Source: Methylococcaceae bacterium (GTDB lineage Bacteria > Pseudomonadota > Gammaproteobacteria > Methylococcales > Methylococcaceae). From it: a stretch of 64,000 bases of DNA. The first letter of the stretch is position 1; each line of letters begins with the position of its first letter. The notes beneath the pieces were generated by a model. The model was not told the origin of the DNA and made no database searches. It was given only the letters and a program-made list of their open reading frames with translations. A program made the position numbers and the translations under genes. The stretch covers positions 1-64,000 of the forward strand of contig SCQD01000044.1 in the NCBI GenBank assembly GCA_004299145.1. Reading direction: 5' to 3'. Of this stretch, positions 53,748-64,000 are shown in pieces.

Positions 53748-55752
53748 CCGCCTGTCTTGGCCGATGATTTTATGCTTGCAGCTTGCCTTGCCTGCGGCAA
53801 GCGCCGATGAATTCTCCATCGATGAAGTCAGAAACATGTCGCTGGATGATATTCTCCAGGTGAATATCAGCACCGGCACACAGAAACCGTTGGCGCGGAC
53901 GCCCACCACCACCAGCATGGTGACGGCGCAGGACATCGAGCGCATGGGCGCGGTGGACGTGTTCGACGTGCTGGAAATGATTCCCGGCGTACACGTCTAT
54001 CCGGCGCAGGATGGCGCCATGTCCGCTGCCGTGGATATCCGCGGTCTGCACAGCGTCAAGGGCGCGCAAGTGCTGTTTTTGCGCGACGGCAAGCCGGTGC
54101 GCAGCGTGGAGTTTGCCGCCCAGCCGGAAATTTTCCGCATGTCGGCCCAGCTCATCGAACGCATTGAGGTGATACGTGGTCCCGGCTCCGCGCTGTACGG
54201 CGCCGATGCGTTTGCCGGCGTCATCAACGTCATTACCAAAAAGAACGCCAATATGCTGGGCGCGCGCGGCGGCTCTTTCGGCAGCGCCGAAGGCTGGCTG
54301 GGCAAGAGCGGCTCATTGGGCCCCATCAATTGGGACATGCTGGTGGATTACTCGCGCAGCGACGGCGATTCCAGCCGGATATTCCGTCACGACTTTTTGA
54401 GCGTTGCAGGGCAGCCGAGCTGGTCTCCCGGCGTCCTCGCCACCCAGTTCGACGTGGTGGACGCGCAATTAAGGCTGTCATCGGGGCCATTCTCCAGCCG
54501 CTTCTGGCTGTGGGATTCCCGCTCCGGGTTCGGCCTGAGCCCGGGCAATACCTATGCACCGAACAACACGGTCAGTTCCGCGACGCATCTGGCCGAATTG
54601 ACCTATGAAGACAAGGTGTCGACCGACGGCAATCTGAAAACGTCTTTCACTTACAGCGACTTTGCCGTGCGCCGTGAAGCATCGGTGTTGCCGGCCGGCG
54701 CTTTCGGCTATTATCTAACCGACGTCCACCAGATGGACAAGGTCAAAGAAGAACGCCTGCAATTCGACAGCGCATACACTTACACGGGCTTCAACCGGCA
54801 CCGCCTGCGCGTTGCCAGCGGTTGGATGGGCGAAAGCCTGGCCAGCCCCACGTTTATCTTTTCCGGCATCACCCTACCACCCTCGCCCCCGGTTTCCCCG
54901 CTCTACCTGCCGCACAGCCGTGACCTGGGCTATTTTGCCCTGCAGGACGAATACGCTTTTGCCAGAGACTGGGAGCTGACCGCCGGCATCCGCTACGACC
55001 ACTACAGTGATTTCGGCGACGTCGCCAACCCGCGCGCCGGCCTGGTGTGGACGGCGACATCCAGCCTCACCGCCAAACTGATCTACGGCGAAGCGTTTCG
55101 CGCGCCGGCCTTTGCCGAGTTGTACAAAATCGCGCCGGGCATTACCGGCAATCCGGATTTGCGCCCCGAAAAGCAGCGTAGCGTGGAATTATCGCTGGAT
55201 TATCATCCTACGGAGCGCCTGCACACGGCGTTGGCGCTGTATCGCTATCTGTCGACCGAACTGATTCAAAGCTATAAAGCCTATACCAATCCGGAGCACC
55301 CCCTGGGCGGCGTGTATAACGACCGCTCTCAGTTGGGCATGGGCGCCGAATGGGAACTGGGCTATGCGCTGAGCGAGCAGTTACGCATCGATACTTCCCT
55401 GGCGTACAACAATTCACTGAACGACGACACCGAGCAAAGAATCGCGTTCACGCCGCGCTGGTCCGCCAAGACCATGATCAACTGGCAGTTTCAGCCGCAG
55501 TGGAATCTGAATCTGCGCGTCAGGGCCTATATGGACCGCGTCCGCAGCCCGCAGGATCTGGGGCCGCCGATACCGGATTACCAATTGGTGGATCTGACCT
55601 TGGGCCATCGCCTCAACAGCCACGCTTCGGTATCGCTGTCGGTGCAGAACCTGATCGACAGCAAGGCCTATGAACCCAGTATCAGCAGTGTGGCCGACGA
55701 CTTCAGGCTGCCGGGCCGCAGCTTTTTGGGCAAGGTGGAATACCGTTTTTGA
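53731..55752 (+). CDS. TonB-dependent receptor
   Basis: ATG 53731 inside the end of the GGDEF gene; signal peptide 'LCLQLALPAASADEF'; plug 'VFDVLEMIPGVHVYPAQDGAMSAAVDIRGLHSVKGAQVLFLRDG', 'IRGPGSALYGADAFAGVINVITKK'; C-terminal '[10 protein letters not shown]'. Confidence 0.94.
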   Translation: MKRTTNRLSWPMILCLQLALPAASADEFSIDEVRNMSLDDILQVNISTGTQKPLARTPTTTSMVTAQDIERMGAVDVFDVLEMIPGVHVYPAQDGAMSAAVDIRGLHSVKGAQVLFLRDGKPVRSVEFAAQPEIFRMSAQLIERIEVIRGPGSALYGADAFAGVINVITKKNANMLGARGGSFGSAEGWLGKSGSLGPINWDMLVDYSRSDGDSSRIFRHDFLSVAGQPSWSPGVLATQFDVVDAQLRLSSGPFSSRFWLWDSRSGFGLSPGNTYAPNNTVSSATHLAELTYEDKVSTDGNLKTSFTYSDFAVRREASVLPAGAFGYYLTDVHQMDKVKEERLQFDSAYTYTGFNRHRLRVASGWMGESLASPTFIFSGITLPPSPPVSPLYLPHSRDLGYFALQDEYAFARDWELTAGIRYDHYSDFGDVANPRAGLVWTATSSLTAKLIYGEAFRAPAFAELYKIAPGITGNPDLRPEKQRSVELSLDYHPTERLHTALALYRYLSTELIQSYKAYTNPEHPLGGVYNDRSQLGMGAEWELGYALSEQLRIDTSLAYNNSLNDDTEQRIAFTPRWSAKTMINWQFQPQWNLNLRVRAYMDRVRSPQDLGPPIPDYQLVDLTLGHRLNSHASVSLSVQNLIDSKAYEPSISSVADDFRLPGRSFLGKVEYRF

Positions 55753-56283
55753 AAACACGGACGCCGCTTGATAGGAAAGGCGCAATCCGTGGCGTAACGC
55801 CATGGTTGGCGCTGCTGGCCTGCCTGATTCCCTGCCCCGCGCCGGCGGTGGACTCCGCCGAGACCATTCGCGCTTCGGTGATCGAAAAAATCGCCCGCTT
55901 TATTGAATGGCCTGCGTTCGACAACGAGCGCTTCACGCTCTGTACAGTGGTTGATACGTCGTTAATGGCGGCACTGACCGGTTACTACGAAACTGCCACG
56001 CTGGCGGGTAAGCCGGTCACCCTGGTCACGTTCAAAAAGCACTCGCCACCACCCTATTGCCAAGCCATTTATCTGGGCGAAAAGGACATGGATGCCGTCG
56101 ACACCGTGCTGCAAGCCACCCGCAACCAGCCGGTGCTGCTGGTTGCGGAAAAAGAGGATGCCGTGTCGCAAGGCGTACACGTGGATTTTTTTACCTCGGC
56201 GGATCGGCTGCATTTGGAGGTCAATCGCAGGGCACTGGAATCCAGCGGCTTCAAGGTCAGCTATCACTTATTGAAGGTGGCGC

Positions 56284-56297
<14 letters not shown>
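55749..56297 (+). CDS. YfiR family periplasmic protein (DUF4154)
   Basis: TTG start overlapping the TonB receptor stop; '[33 protein letters not shown]', '[42 protein letters not shown]'. Confidence 0.88.
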
Positions 56298-59397
<3,100 letters not shown>

Positions 59398-59415
59398 ACC
59401 TGCCCATCTCCAAAC

Positions 59416-60231
59416 ATGACACAATCCCCCAAGCGCACGGTATTTTTAATCTCGGACCATACCGGCATTACCGTGCAGACCATCGCCAAGACGCTGCTCA
59501 GCCAGTTTGAAAGCGTGGTGTTTGAGCGGGTGACGCTGCCGTTTGTGGATAGCCCGGAAAAACTGCGCCAGGCGTGCGGGCGCATCGATACGCAGTCGGC
59601 GCAAAGCGGGCTGAAACCCATCGTGCTGAGCAGCCTCACCGACAGCCGCTTGCGTGCACAGTTACGCTGCTGTCAGGGCCTGGTGCTGGACGTGTTCGAC
59701 GCATTTATAGGCGCGCTGGAAAAGGAACTGAGCCAACCGGCGTCCAGGGTAGTGGGGCGCGCACACGGCGCGCCGGACCAGGCCGCCGGGCAACGGCGCA
59801 TTAAAGCGCTGCGTTTTGCTCTGCGAACCGAGGACGGCGTGCAAATCGAAGATTATCCCCGTGCCGACCTCATCGTGTTGGGCGCGTCGCGTTGCGGCAA
59901 AACGCCCGTTTGTTTGTATCTGGCGATGCATAACGGTCTCAACGTCGCACAATATTCGCTGAACGAAGACGAACTTGCCGCCGGCGTTTTACCTGGCCTG
60001 CTATGGCCCTATCGCGCCAAGTTGTGCGGCTTGCTGGTGGAGCCGCTGCAGTTGGCGGCCAATCGGGAGGAGCGCCGGCCCGGCAGCGGTTATGCGTCGG
60101 CAGGCCAGTGCGCCAAAGAAATTGAGGCGGCGCGGGCGCTGTATACCGCAGAGCAGATTCCCTTTCTGGATGCCAAATCGATGTCTGTGGAAGAAATGGC
60201 GGTGCGGCTGTTGCGGTGCTGCAAGCTTTAG
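59416..60231 (+). CDS. ppsR: PEP synthase regulatory kinase/phosphorylase PpsR (DUF299)
   Basis: 'RTVFLISDHTGITVQTIAKTLLSQFE', 'ADLIVLGASRCGKTPVCLYLAMHNGLNVAQYSL'. Confidence 0.95.
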   Translation: MTQSPKRTVFLISDHTGITVQTIAKTLLSQFESVVFERVTLPFVDSPEKLRQACGRIDTQSAQSGLKPIVLSSLTDSRLRAQLRCCQGLVLDVFDAFIGALEKELSQPASRVVGRAHGAPDQAAGQRRIKALRFALRTEDGVQIEDYPRADLIVLGASRCGKTPVCLYLAMHNGLNVAQYSLNEDELAAGVLPGLLWPYRAKLCGLLVEPLQLAANREERRPGSGYASAGQCAKEIEAARALYTAEQIPFLDAKSMSVEEMAVRLLRCCKL

Positions 60232-60253
60232 ATCCCGGCGTTGATAGGTCATT

Positions 60254-61540
60254 TTATGCGGCGTCCCCGCTCCACTGCCGCAAATAATCCTCGTAGGTGT
60301 AGGTCTTTTGCCGGTGGAGTTTCCCCGCCGCATCCAGCGCGTAAATAGAGGGGAAATTATGGCCGTTGAAGCGATTGGCTTTGATCAGGCTGTAAGCGCC
60401 GACATCGGCAAACACCATCATGTCGCCTATCCGGGGCAGGGCAGCCAGGCGGTATTCGCCGAACACGTCCCCCGCCAAACAGGTGCCTCCCGCCAAAACA
60501 ACTCGATGGACGCCGTGGCGTGATTCATTGAGTAGCCGCGGGCTGCGCTGATATTCGAACACTTCAGGATGGTGGTTCACCGAGGTATCCAGTACGGCCA
60601 GGGTTTTGCCGCCGCTGTCGAATACGTCCAGCACCCGCGTTGCCAGAAAGCCGGCGGCACCCACGATCGCTTTGCCGGGTTCGAAAAACACAGCGAGCCG
60701 CCGTTCTCCACACAGCCGCAAAATGATTTCCGCCAGATCCGCCAGTTCTTGCGGGGTGTCCCATACATAGCCGCCGCCCAGATTGATCCATTGCAAACGG
60801 TAAAGCCAGCCGCCCAGCGCGTGCTCGATTTTTGCCAGCGTTTGTGCCAGCGGTTGAAAGTGGCGCGACTGAAATATGTTGTGAAAATGGATGCCTTGAA
60901 CTTCATCCAGCAGCGGATCGCCGGCAGTCAGGCGCGCGGATAATTGGGACAACGGAACGCCCAGCTTGGAATGGGGCCGGCAAGGATCGTAGCGCGCATC
61001 ATCGAGAAACGAACACTCGGGATTGACGCGCAAGCCGGCGTTGAGCCGGTTTTGCGCCAATGGCTGCAGGTGCCGCCACTGGCTGAGCGAGTTATAGCTG
61101 AGATACCCGCACAAGCCGGCGATTTCATCCATGTCCTCGGCGCGCAGACCGGGCGTAGTGATGTGCAAACCAGCCGGTTCCGCACCGGCGGCGGTCGCCA
61201 GTTTGGCTTCGAACAAGGAGGAAACGGCAAAACCATCCAGTTGGGGGCGCAGTTTTTCCAGCAGGGGTAGAAAAGGCAGGGCTTTGACGGAATAGAGAAC
61301 TTTAAGCGGGCATAGGCGCTTTACCGTTTGCAAGGCTGCCAGGCGCTGCGCTATCAGGGATTCGTCATAAATAAAAGCCGGGGTGCTAAGCCCCGGCTGA
61401 TTCAGACGTGTAAAAGTGGAGTCCGGCAAAATATTGGCTGAAGTACGGCGAGTTACCGAGAAAGTCGCGGCAACCTTTACCCCCAAACCCTCGCTTCGCT
61501 CTCCCTCTGGGAGAGGGTCGGGGTGAGGGAAACCGGTCAT
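60254..61540 (-). CDS. nspC: Carboxynorspermidine/carboxyspermidine decarboxylase (start uncertain)
   Basis: 'GLSTPAFIYDESLIAQRLAALQTVKRLCPLKVLYSVKALPFLPLLEKL', 'IHFHNIFQSRHFQPLAQTLAKIE', 'WINLGGGYVWDTP'. The first ~40 residues of the ORF are repeat-derived; the true start may be a TTG near 61430. Confidence 0.9.
   Translation of the reverse strand: MTGFPHPDPLPEGERSEGLGVKVAATFSVTRRTSANILPDSTFTRLNQPGLSTPAFIYDESLIAQRLAALQTVKRLCPLKVLYSVKALPFLPLLEKLRPQLDGFAVSSLFEAKLATAAGAEPAGLHITTPGLRAEDMDEIAGLCGYLSYNSLSQWRHLQPLAQNRLNAGLRVNPECSFLDDARYDPCRPHSKLGVPLSQLSARLTAGDPLLDEVQGIHFHNIFQSRHFQPLAQTLAKIEHALGGWLYRLQWINLGGGYVWDTPQELADLAEIILRLCGERRLAVFFEPGKAIVGAAGFLATRVLDVFDSGGKTLAVLDTSVNHHPEVFEYQRSPRLLNESRHGVHRVVLAGGTCLAGDVFGEYRLAALPRIGDMMVFADVGAYSLIKANRFNGHNFPSIYALDAAGKLHRQKTYTYEDYLRQWSGDAA
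61463..61530. repeat. Dispersed palindromic repeat (CCTCACCCCGACCCTCTCCC...GGGAGAGCGAAGCGAGGG...GTTGCCGCGACTTTC on minus strand)
   Basis: Shares core plus the downstream 'GCCGCGACTTT' tail with the in-frame repeat in dabA. Confidence 0.8.
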
Positions 61541-61589
61541 GGCGGGAGTGCTTTTATGGTCAGGGGCGGCACTCGCGCCATGACCGGTT
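61531..61589. repeat. Inverted repeat AACCGGTCATGGCG...CGCCATGACCGGTT
   Basis: 14-bp perfect terminal arms plus inner GAGTGC/GCACTC complementarity; a further copy of 'TAACCGGTCATGGCGCGA' at about 63312-63329. Confidence 0.85.
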
Positions 61590-62607
61590 AGGCGGCAACC
61601 CTGCGCACCAGTTCGTTGGCCATGGCCTGGGTATTGACGCCGGCGCCCGGGTTCAGGTCGGGCGTCACATAGCGGCCTTCGTTTACCACGTCGCGCACCA
61701 CCCGCTCGATTTTGCGCGCCGCGCCCATTTCACCGATGTGTTCCAGCATCATGACGCCGGCCATGATGGTGGCGATGGGGTTGGCGATGCCCAAGTGGGC
61801 AATGTCCGGAGCCGAGCCATGCACGGCTTCAAACAGGGCTGCGCTGTGGCCGATATTGGCTCCCGCGGTGAGACCCAAGCCGCCGATCAGGCCGGCGGCC
61901 AGATCGGAAAGAATGTCGCCGAATAGGTTGGTGGCGACGATGACGTCGAAATCGCAGGGATTCATCACCAGTTTCATGGCGCAGGCATCGACGATGACGT
62001 CGTTGAATTCGATGTCCGGGTAACGCTGGGCAATTTCTTTGCCGATTTCCAGAAACAAGCCGAACGTGCACTTGAGGATATTGGCTTTGTGCACCAGGGT
62101 GACTTTTTTACGCCCGGTGCGACGGGCGTAGTCGAATGCATATTCGATGATGCGCTCGCAGCCGTTGCGGGTCACCAGCAGTACGCTTTCGGCGGCGATT
62201 TTATGGCCATCTTCGGTGATGAAATGCTCAATGCCGCTGTATAGCCCTTCGGTATTTTCCCGCACCGTGACGATGTTGACGTTTTGGTATGGCGTATTGG
62301 TGCCGGCAAATGAAATGGCCGGGCGGACATTGGCGTACAAGTTGAAAGTTTGGCGCAAGGTAACGTTGACGCTGCGATAGCCGCCGCCCACCGGGGTGGT
62401 CAAAGGGCCCTTGAAACACAAGCGCGTGTGGCGAATGGAGTTCAGCGTGGCGTCCGGCAACGGATTGCCGACGGCTTCCACCGCCGCCATGCCGGCGATT
62501 TGTCTGTCCCATTGCACTTGAACCCCGGTTGCTTCAATCACGCGGACAGCCGCGTCGACGATGGACGGACCAATGCCGTCCCCGGGTATGAGGGTGATTT
62601 TGTACAT
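61588..62607 (-). CDS. NAD-dependent isocitrate/isopropylmalate dehydrogenase family protein (likely NAD-IDH)
   Basis: ATG at 62607 'MYKITLIPGDGIGPSIVDAAVRVIEATG'; 'VTVRENTEGLYSGIEHFI', 'NLFGDILSDLAAGLIGGLGLTAGANIG'. Confidence 0.93.
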   Translation of the reverse strand: MYKITLIPGDGIGPSIVDAAVRVIEATGVQVQWDRQIAGMAAVEAVGNPLPDATLNSIRHTRLCFKGPLTTPVGGGYRSVNVTLRQTFNLYANVRPAISFAGTNTPYQNVNIVTVRENTEGLYSGIEHFITEDGHKIAAESVLLVTRNGCERIIEYAFDYARRTGRKKVTLVHKANILKCTFGLFLEIGKEIAQRYPDIEFNDVIVDACAMKLVMNPCDFDVIVATNLFGDILSDLAAGLIGGLGLTAGANIGHSAALFEAVHGSAPDIAHLGIANPIATIMAGVMMLEHIGEMGAARKIERVVRDVVNEGRYVTPDLNPGAGVNTQAMANELVRRVAA

Positions 62608-62635
62608 GTGGTTTCCTGGGTTGGGGTCGTATCGA

Positions 62636-63253
62636 TCAGGAGGATTGCGCGCGGGATTTGGCGTAATCGGCAATTTTTTCAGATAGTTTGTCCAGCAGTT
62701 TCGGGAAGCCTTCGTGCTCGATAATGCTTTCGTACTGGGCGCGCTTCAAGGCCAGATCGCTGATGCCGTCGACGATAATATTGATGATGCGCCACTGTCC
62801 ATTGGCCTGATTCAACATGTACTCGAACTTGTGCGGTGCTTCGCTGGAAGAAGTCAGCGTATAGCGGACCAATATCCGCCCACTTTTCGCCGCGTCTTCG
62901 GATTCGTATTTGAACGCTTCGCCGGCATAACTGTCGAACTGCGCGGCATAGGTGGCGATACTGTAATCCGCGAGTTTTTGCTGCAACTGGGATTTCTCTT
63001 CATCGGTCAGATCCTTCCAGTACCTGCCCACCGCCAGCTTGGCGATCGATTCAAAGTCGTGGGTTTCCAATACCACCGGCGTCAGCACGTCCACCCGTCC
63101 CTGATAGCCATAGGCTTTGGCGCCTTTCATCACCTCGATCAAAACGTTGTCCAGCTTGTCCACCACGTCACGGGCGGTTGCATCGGCGCCTGTCGCCAGA
63201 CAGGAAAACCCCAACATCAATGCCGATAAAATCAGTTTTGAAACGTTTGACAC
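62636..63253 (-). CDS. mlaC: MlaC/Ttg2D family phospholipid-binding ABC transporter substrate-binding protein
   Basis: 'VVLETHDFESIAKLAVGRYWKDLTDEEKSQLQQKLADYSIATYAAQFDSYAGEAFKY', 'QWRIINIIVDGISDLALKRAQYESII'. Confidence 0.92.
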   Translation of the reverse strand: MSNVSKLILSALMLGFSCLATGADATARDVVDKLDNVLIEVMKGAKAYGYQGRVDVLTPVVLETHDFESIAKLAVGRYWKDLTDEEKSQLQQKLADYSIATYAAQFDSYAGEAFKYESEDAAKSGRILVRYTLTSSSEAPHKFEYMLNQANGQWRIINIIVDGISDLALKRAQYESIIEHEGFPKLLDKLSEKIADYAKSRAQSS

Positions 63254-63413
63254 GCATTTGCTCCGTCATGAAATAAACCGGCATATCATAGCCCGCCGTG
63301 CCTGAGATTTCTAACCGGTCATGGCGCGATTTTCACGGCGCGGCGCGGCCAGGCCGCATGCCTTGTGTTAAAATGCCCGCTGCTCTTCAGTAAAAGCTTG
63401 CCGCCTGAATTTC

Positions 63414-64000
63414 ATGTCAACAATCCAGCACACTCCCTTCATCGACGATGTACATCGTTTTGAAGACACCCGGTGCATCGCTATCGATCGGGTCGGCATC
63501 AAGGATATCCGTCATCCTTTAACCATACTTGGACGCGACGGCTCGTCCCAGTCCAGCGTGGCAACGTTCAGCATGTGCGTCGATCTGCCGCATCACCAAA
63601 AGGGCACGCACATGTCGCGTTTTGTGGCGATGCTCAATTCCGACATCGACGCGCTGGACATCAACAACTTTGCTCATACCGCCCATGCCATGGCAAAGCG
63701 CCTGGAAGCCGGGCATGGCTACCTGGAGGCCGCATTTCCGTACTTCGTGCGCAAAAAAGCGCCGGTCAGCGGGGTGAGCAGTTGGCTGGACTATCAGGTG
63801 ACCGTAACCGGTATTTGGCGGGACGGCGAAGCCGATACTTGTTTGCAAGTGGTGATTCCCGTCACCAGCCTGTGCCCCTGTTCGAAAAAAATCTCCGAAT
63901 ACGGCGCGCACAACCAGCGTTCGCACGTAACGCTGACGGTGCGTCCCGTTGCGGAACTATGGATAGAAGATTTGATCGATCTGGTGGAAAAAGAAGCTTC
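63414..64000 (+). CDS. folE2: GTP cyclohydrolase FolE2 (COG1469), truncated by window end
   Basis: ATG 63414; 'RVGIKDIRHPLTILGRDGSSQSSVATFSMCVDLPHHQKGTHMSRFVAML', 'VTSLCPCSKKISEYGAHNQRSHVTLTVRP'. Not in the ORF track as one ORF. Confidence 0.95.
   Translation, partial: MSTIQHTPFIDDVHRFEDTRCIAIDRVGIKDIRHPLTILGRDGSSQSSVATFSMCVDLPHHQKGTHMSRFVAMLNSDIDALDINNFAHTAHAMAKRLEAGHGYLEAAFPYFVRKKAPVSGVSSWLDYQVTVTGIWRDGEADTCLQVVIPVTSLCPCSKKISEYGAHNQRSHVTLTVRPVAELWIEDLIDLVEKEA

Noticed and set aside
63300-63413. Possible Zur box upstream of folE2
   Set aside because: folE2 is Zur-regulated in some bacteria, but no convincing palindromic Zur operator was seen here.

Overview
The window is a gammaproteobacterial chromosome segment covering the replication-origin neighbourhood. 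The organism is not identified; gene content and the tmRNA tag ANDDNYALAA fit Gammaproteobacteria. From left to right: (1) a DAB-type inorganic-carbon uptake cluster, with DabA, DabB and three further NuoL/M-like antiporter subunits (one cut by the window edge), interrupted by an Rpn/DUF4351-type gene; (2) parB-parA-rsmG-mnmG on the minus strand; (3) moxR-DUF58-tgpA, a glycine-zipper lipoprotein, motAB, a methyltransferase and a NUDIX gene; (4) mnmE-yidC-yidD-rnpA-rpmH on the minus strand; (5) dnaA-dnaN-recF-gyrB-lgt-thyA-folA; (6) a minus-strand trio of Ddl, a membrane-fused MurF-like ligase and an alpha/beta hydrolase; (7) dusA and tmRNA; (8) a TonB receptor, hisD-hisC and a SPINDLY-type TPR glycosyltransferase; (9) an accessory strip with an orphan CI-like regulator, rraA, Uma2, a collagen-like Lcl-type protein between two palindromic repeats, and decayed Abi and SNF2 helicase remnants; (10) recJ, then an overlapping REC-GGDEF / TonB receptor / YfiR / hybrid kinase operon; (11) ppsR, nspC, idh, mlaC and folE2 (cut by the right edge). 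The observations I rate highest are: the membrane MurF-like + Ddl + hydrolase operon; mirrored DnaA-box plus AT-rich clusters flanking tgpA, about 8-10 kb from dnaA; a perfect parS inside the 3' end of recF, close to an apparent A/T strand-skew switch; the TonB-YfiR-CHASE8 kinase-diguanylate cyclase operon; mnmE with no canonical start codon; dispersed palindromic repeats read in frame in DabA and near the start of NspC; and the eroded defence remnants. All calls come from reading the sequence and supplied ORFs; no database search was run.
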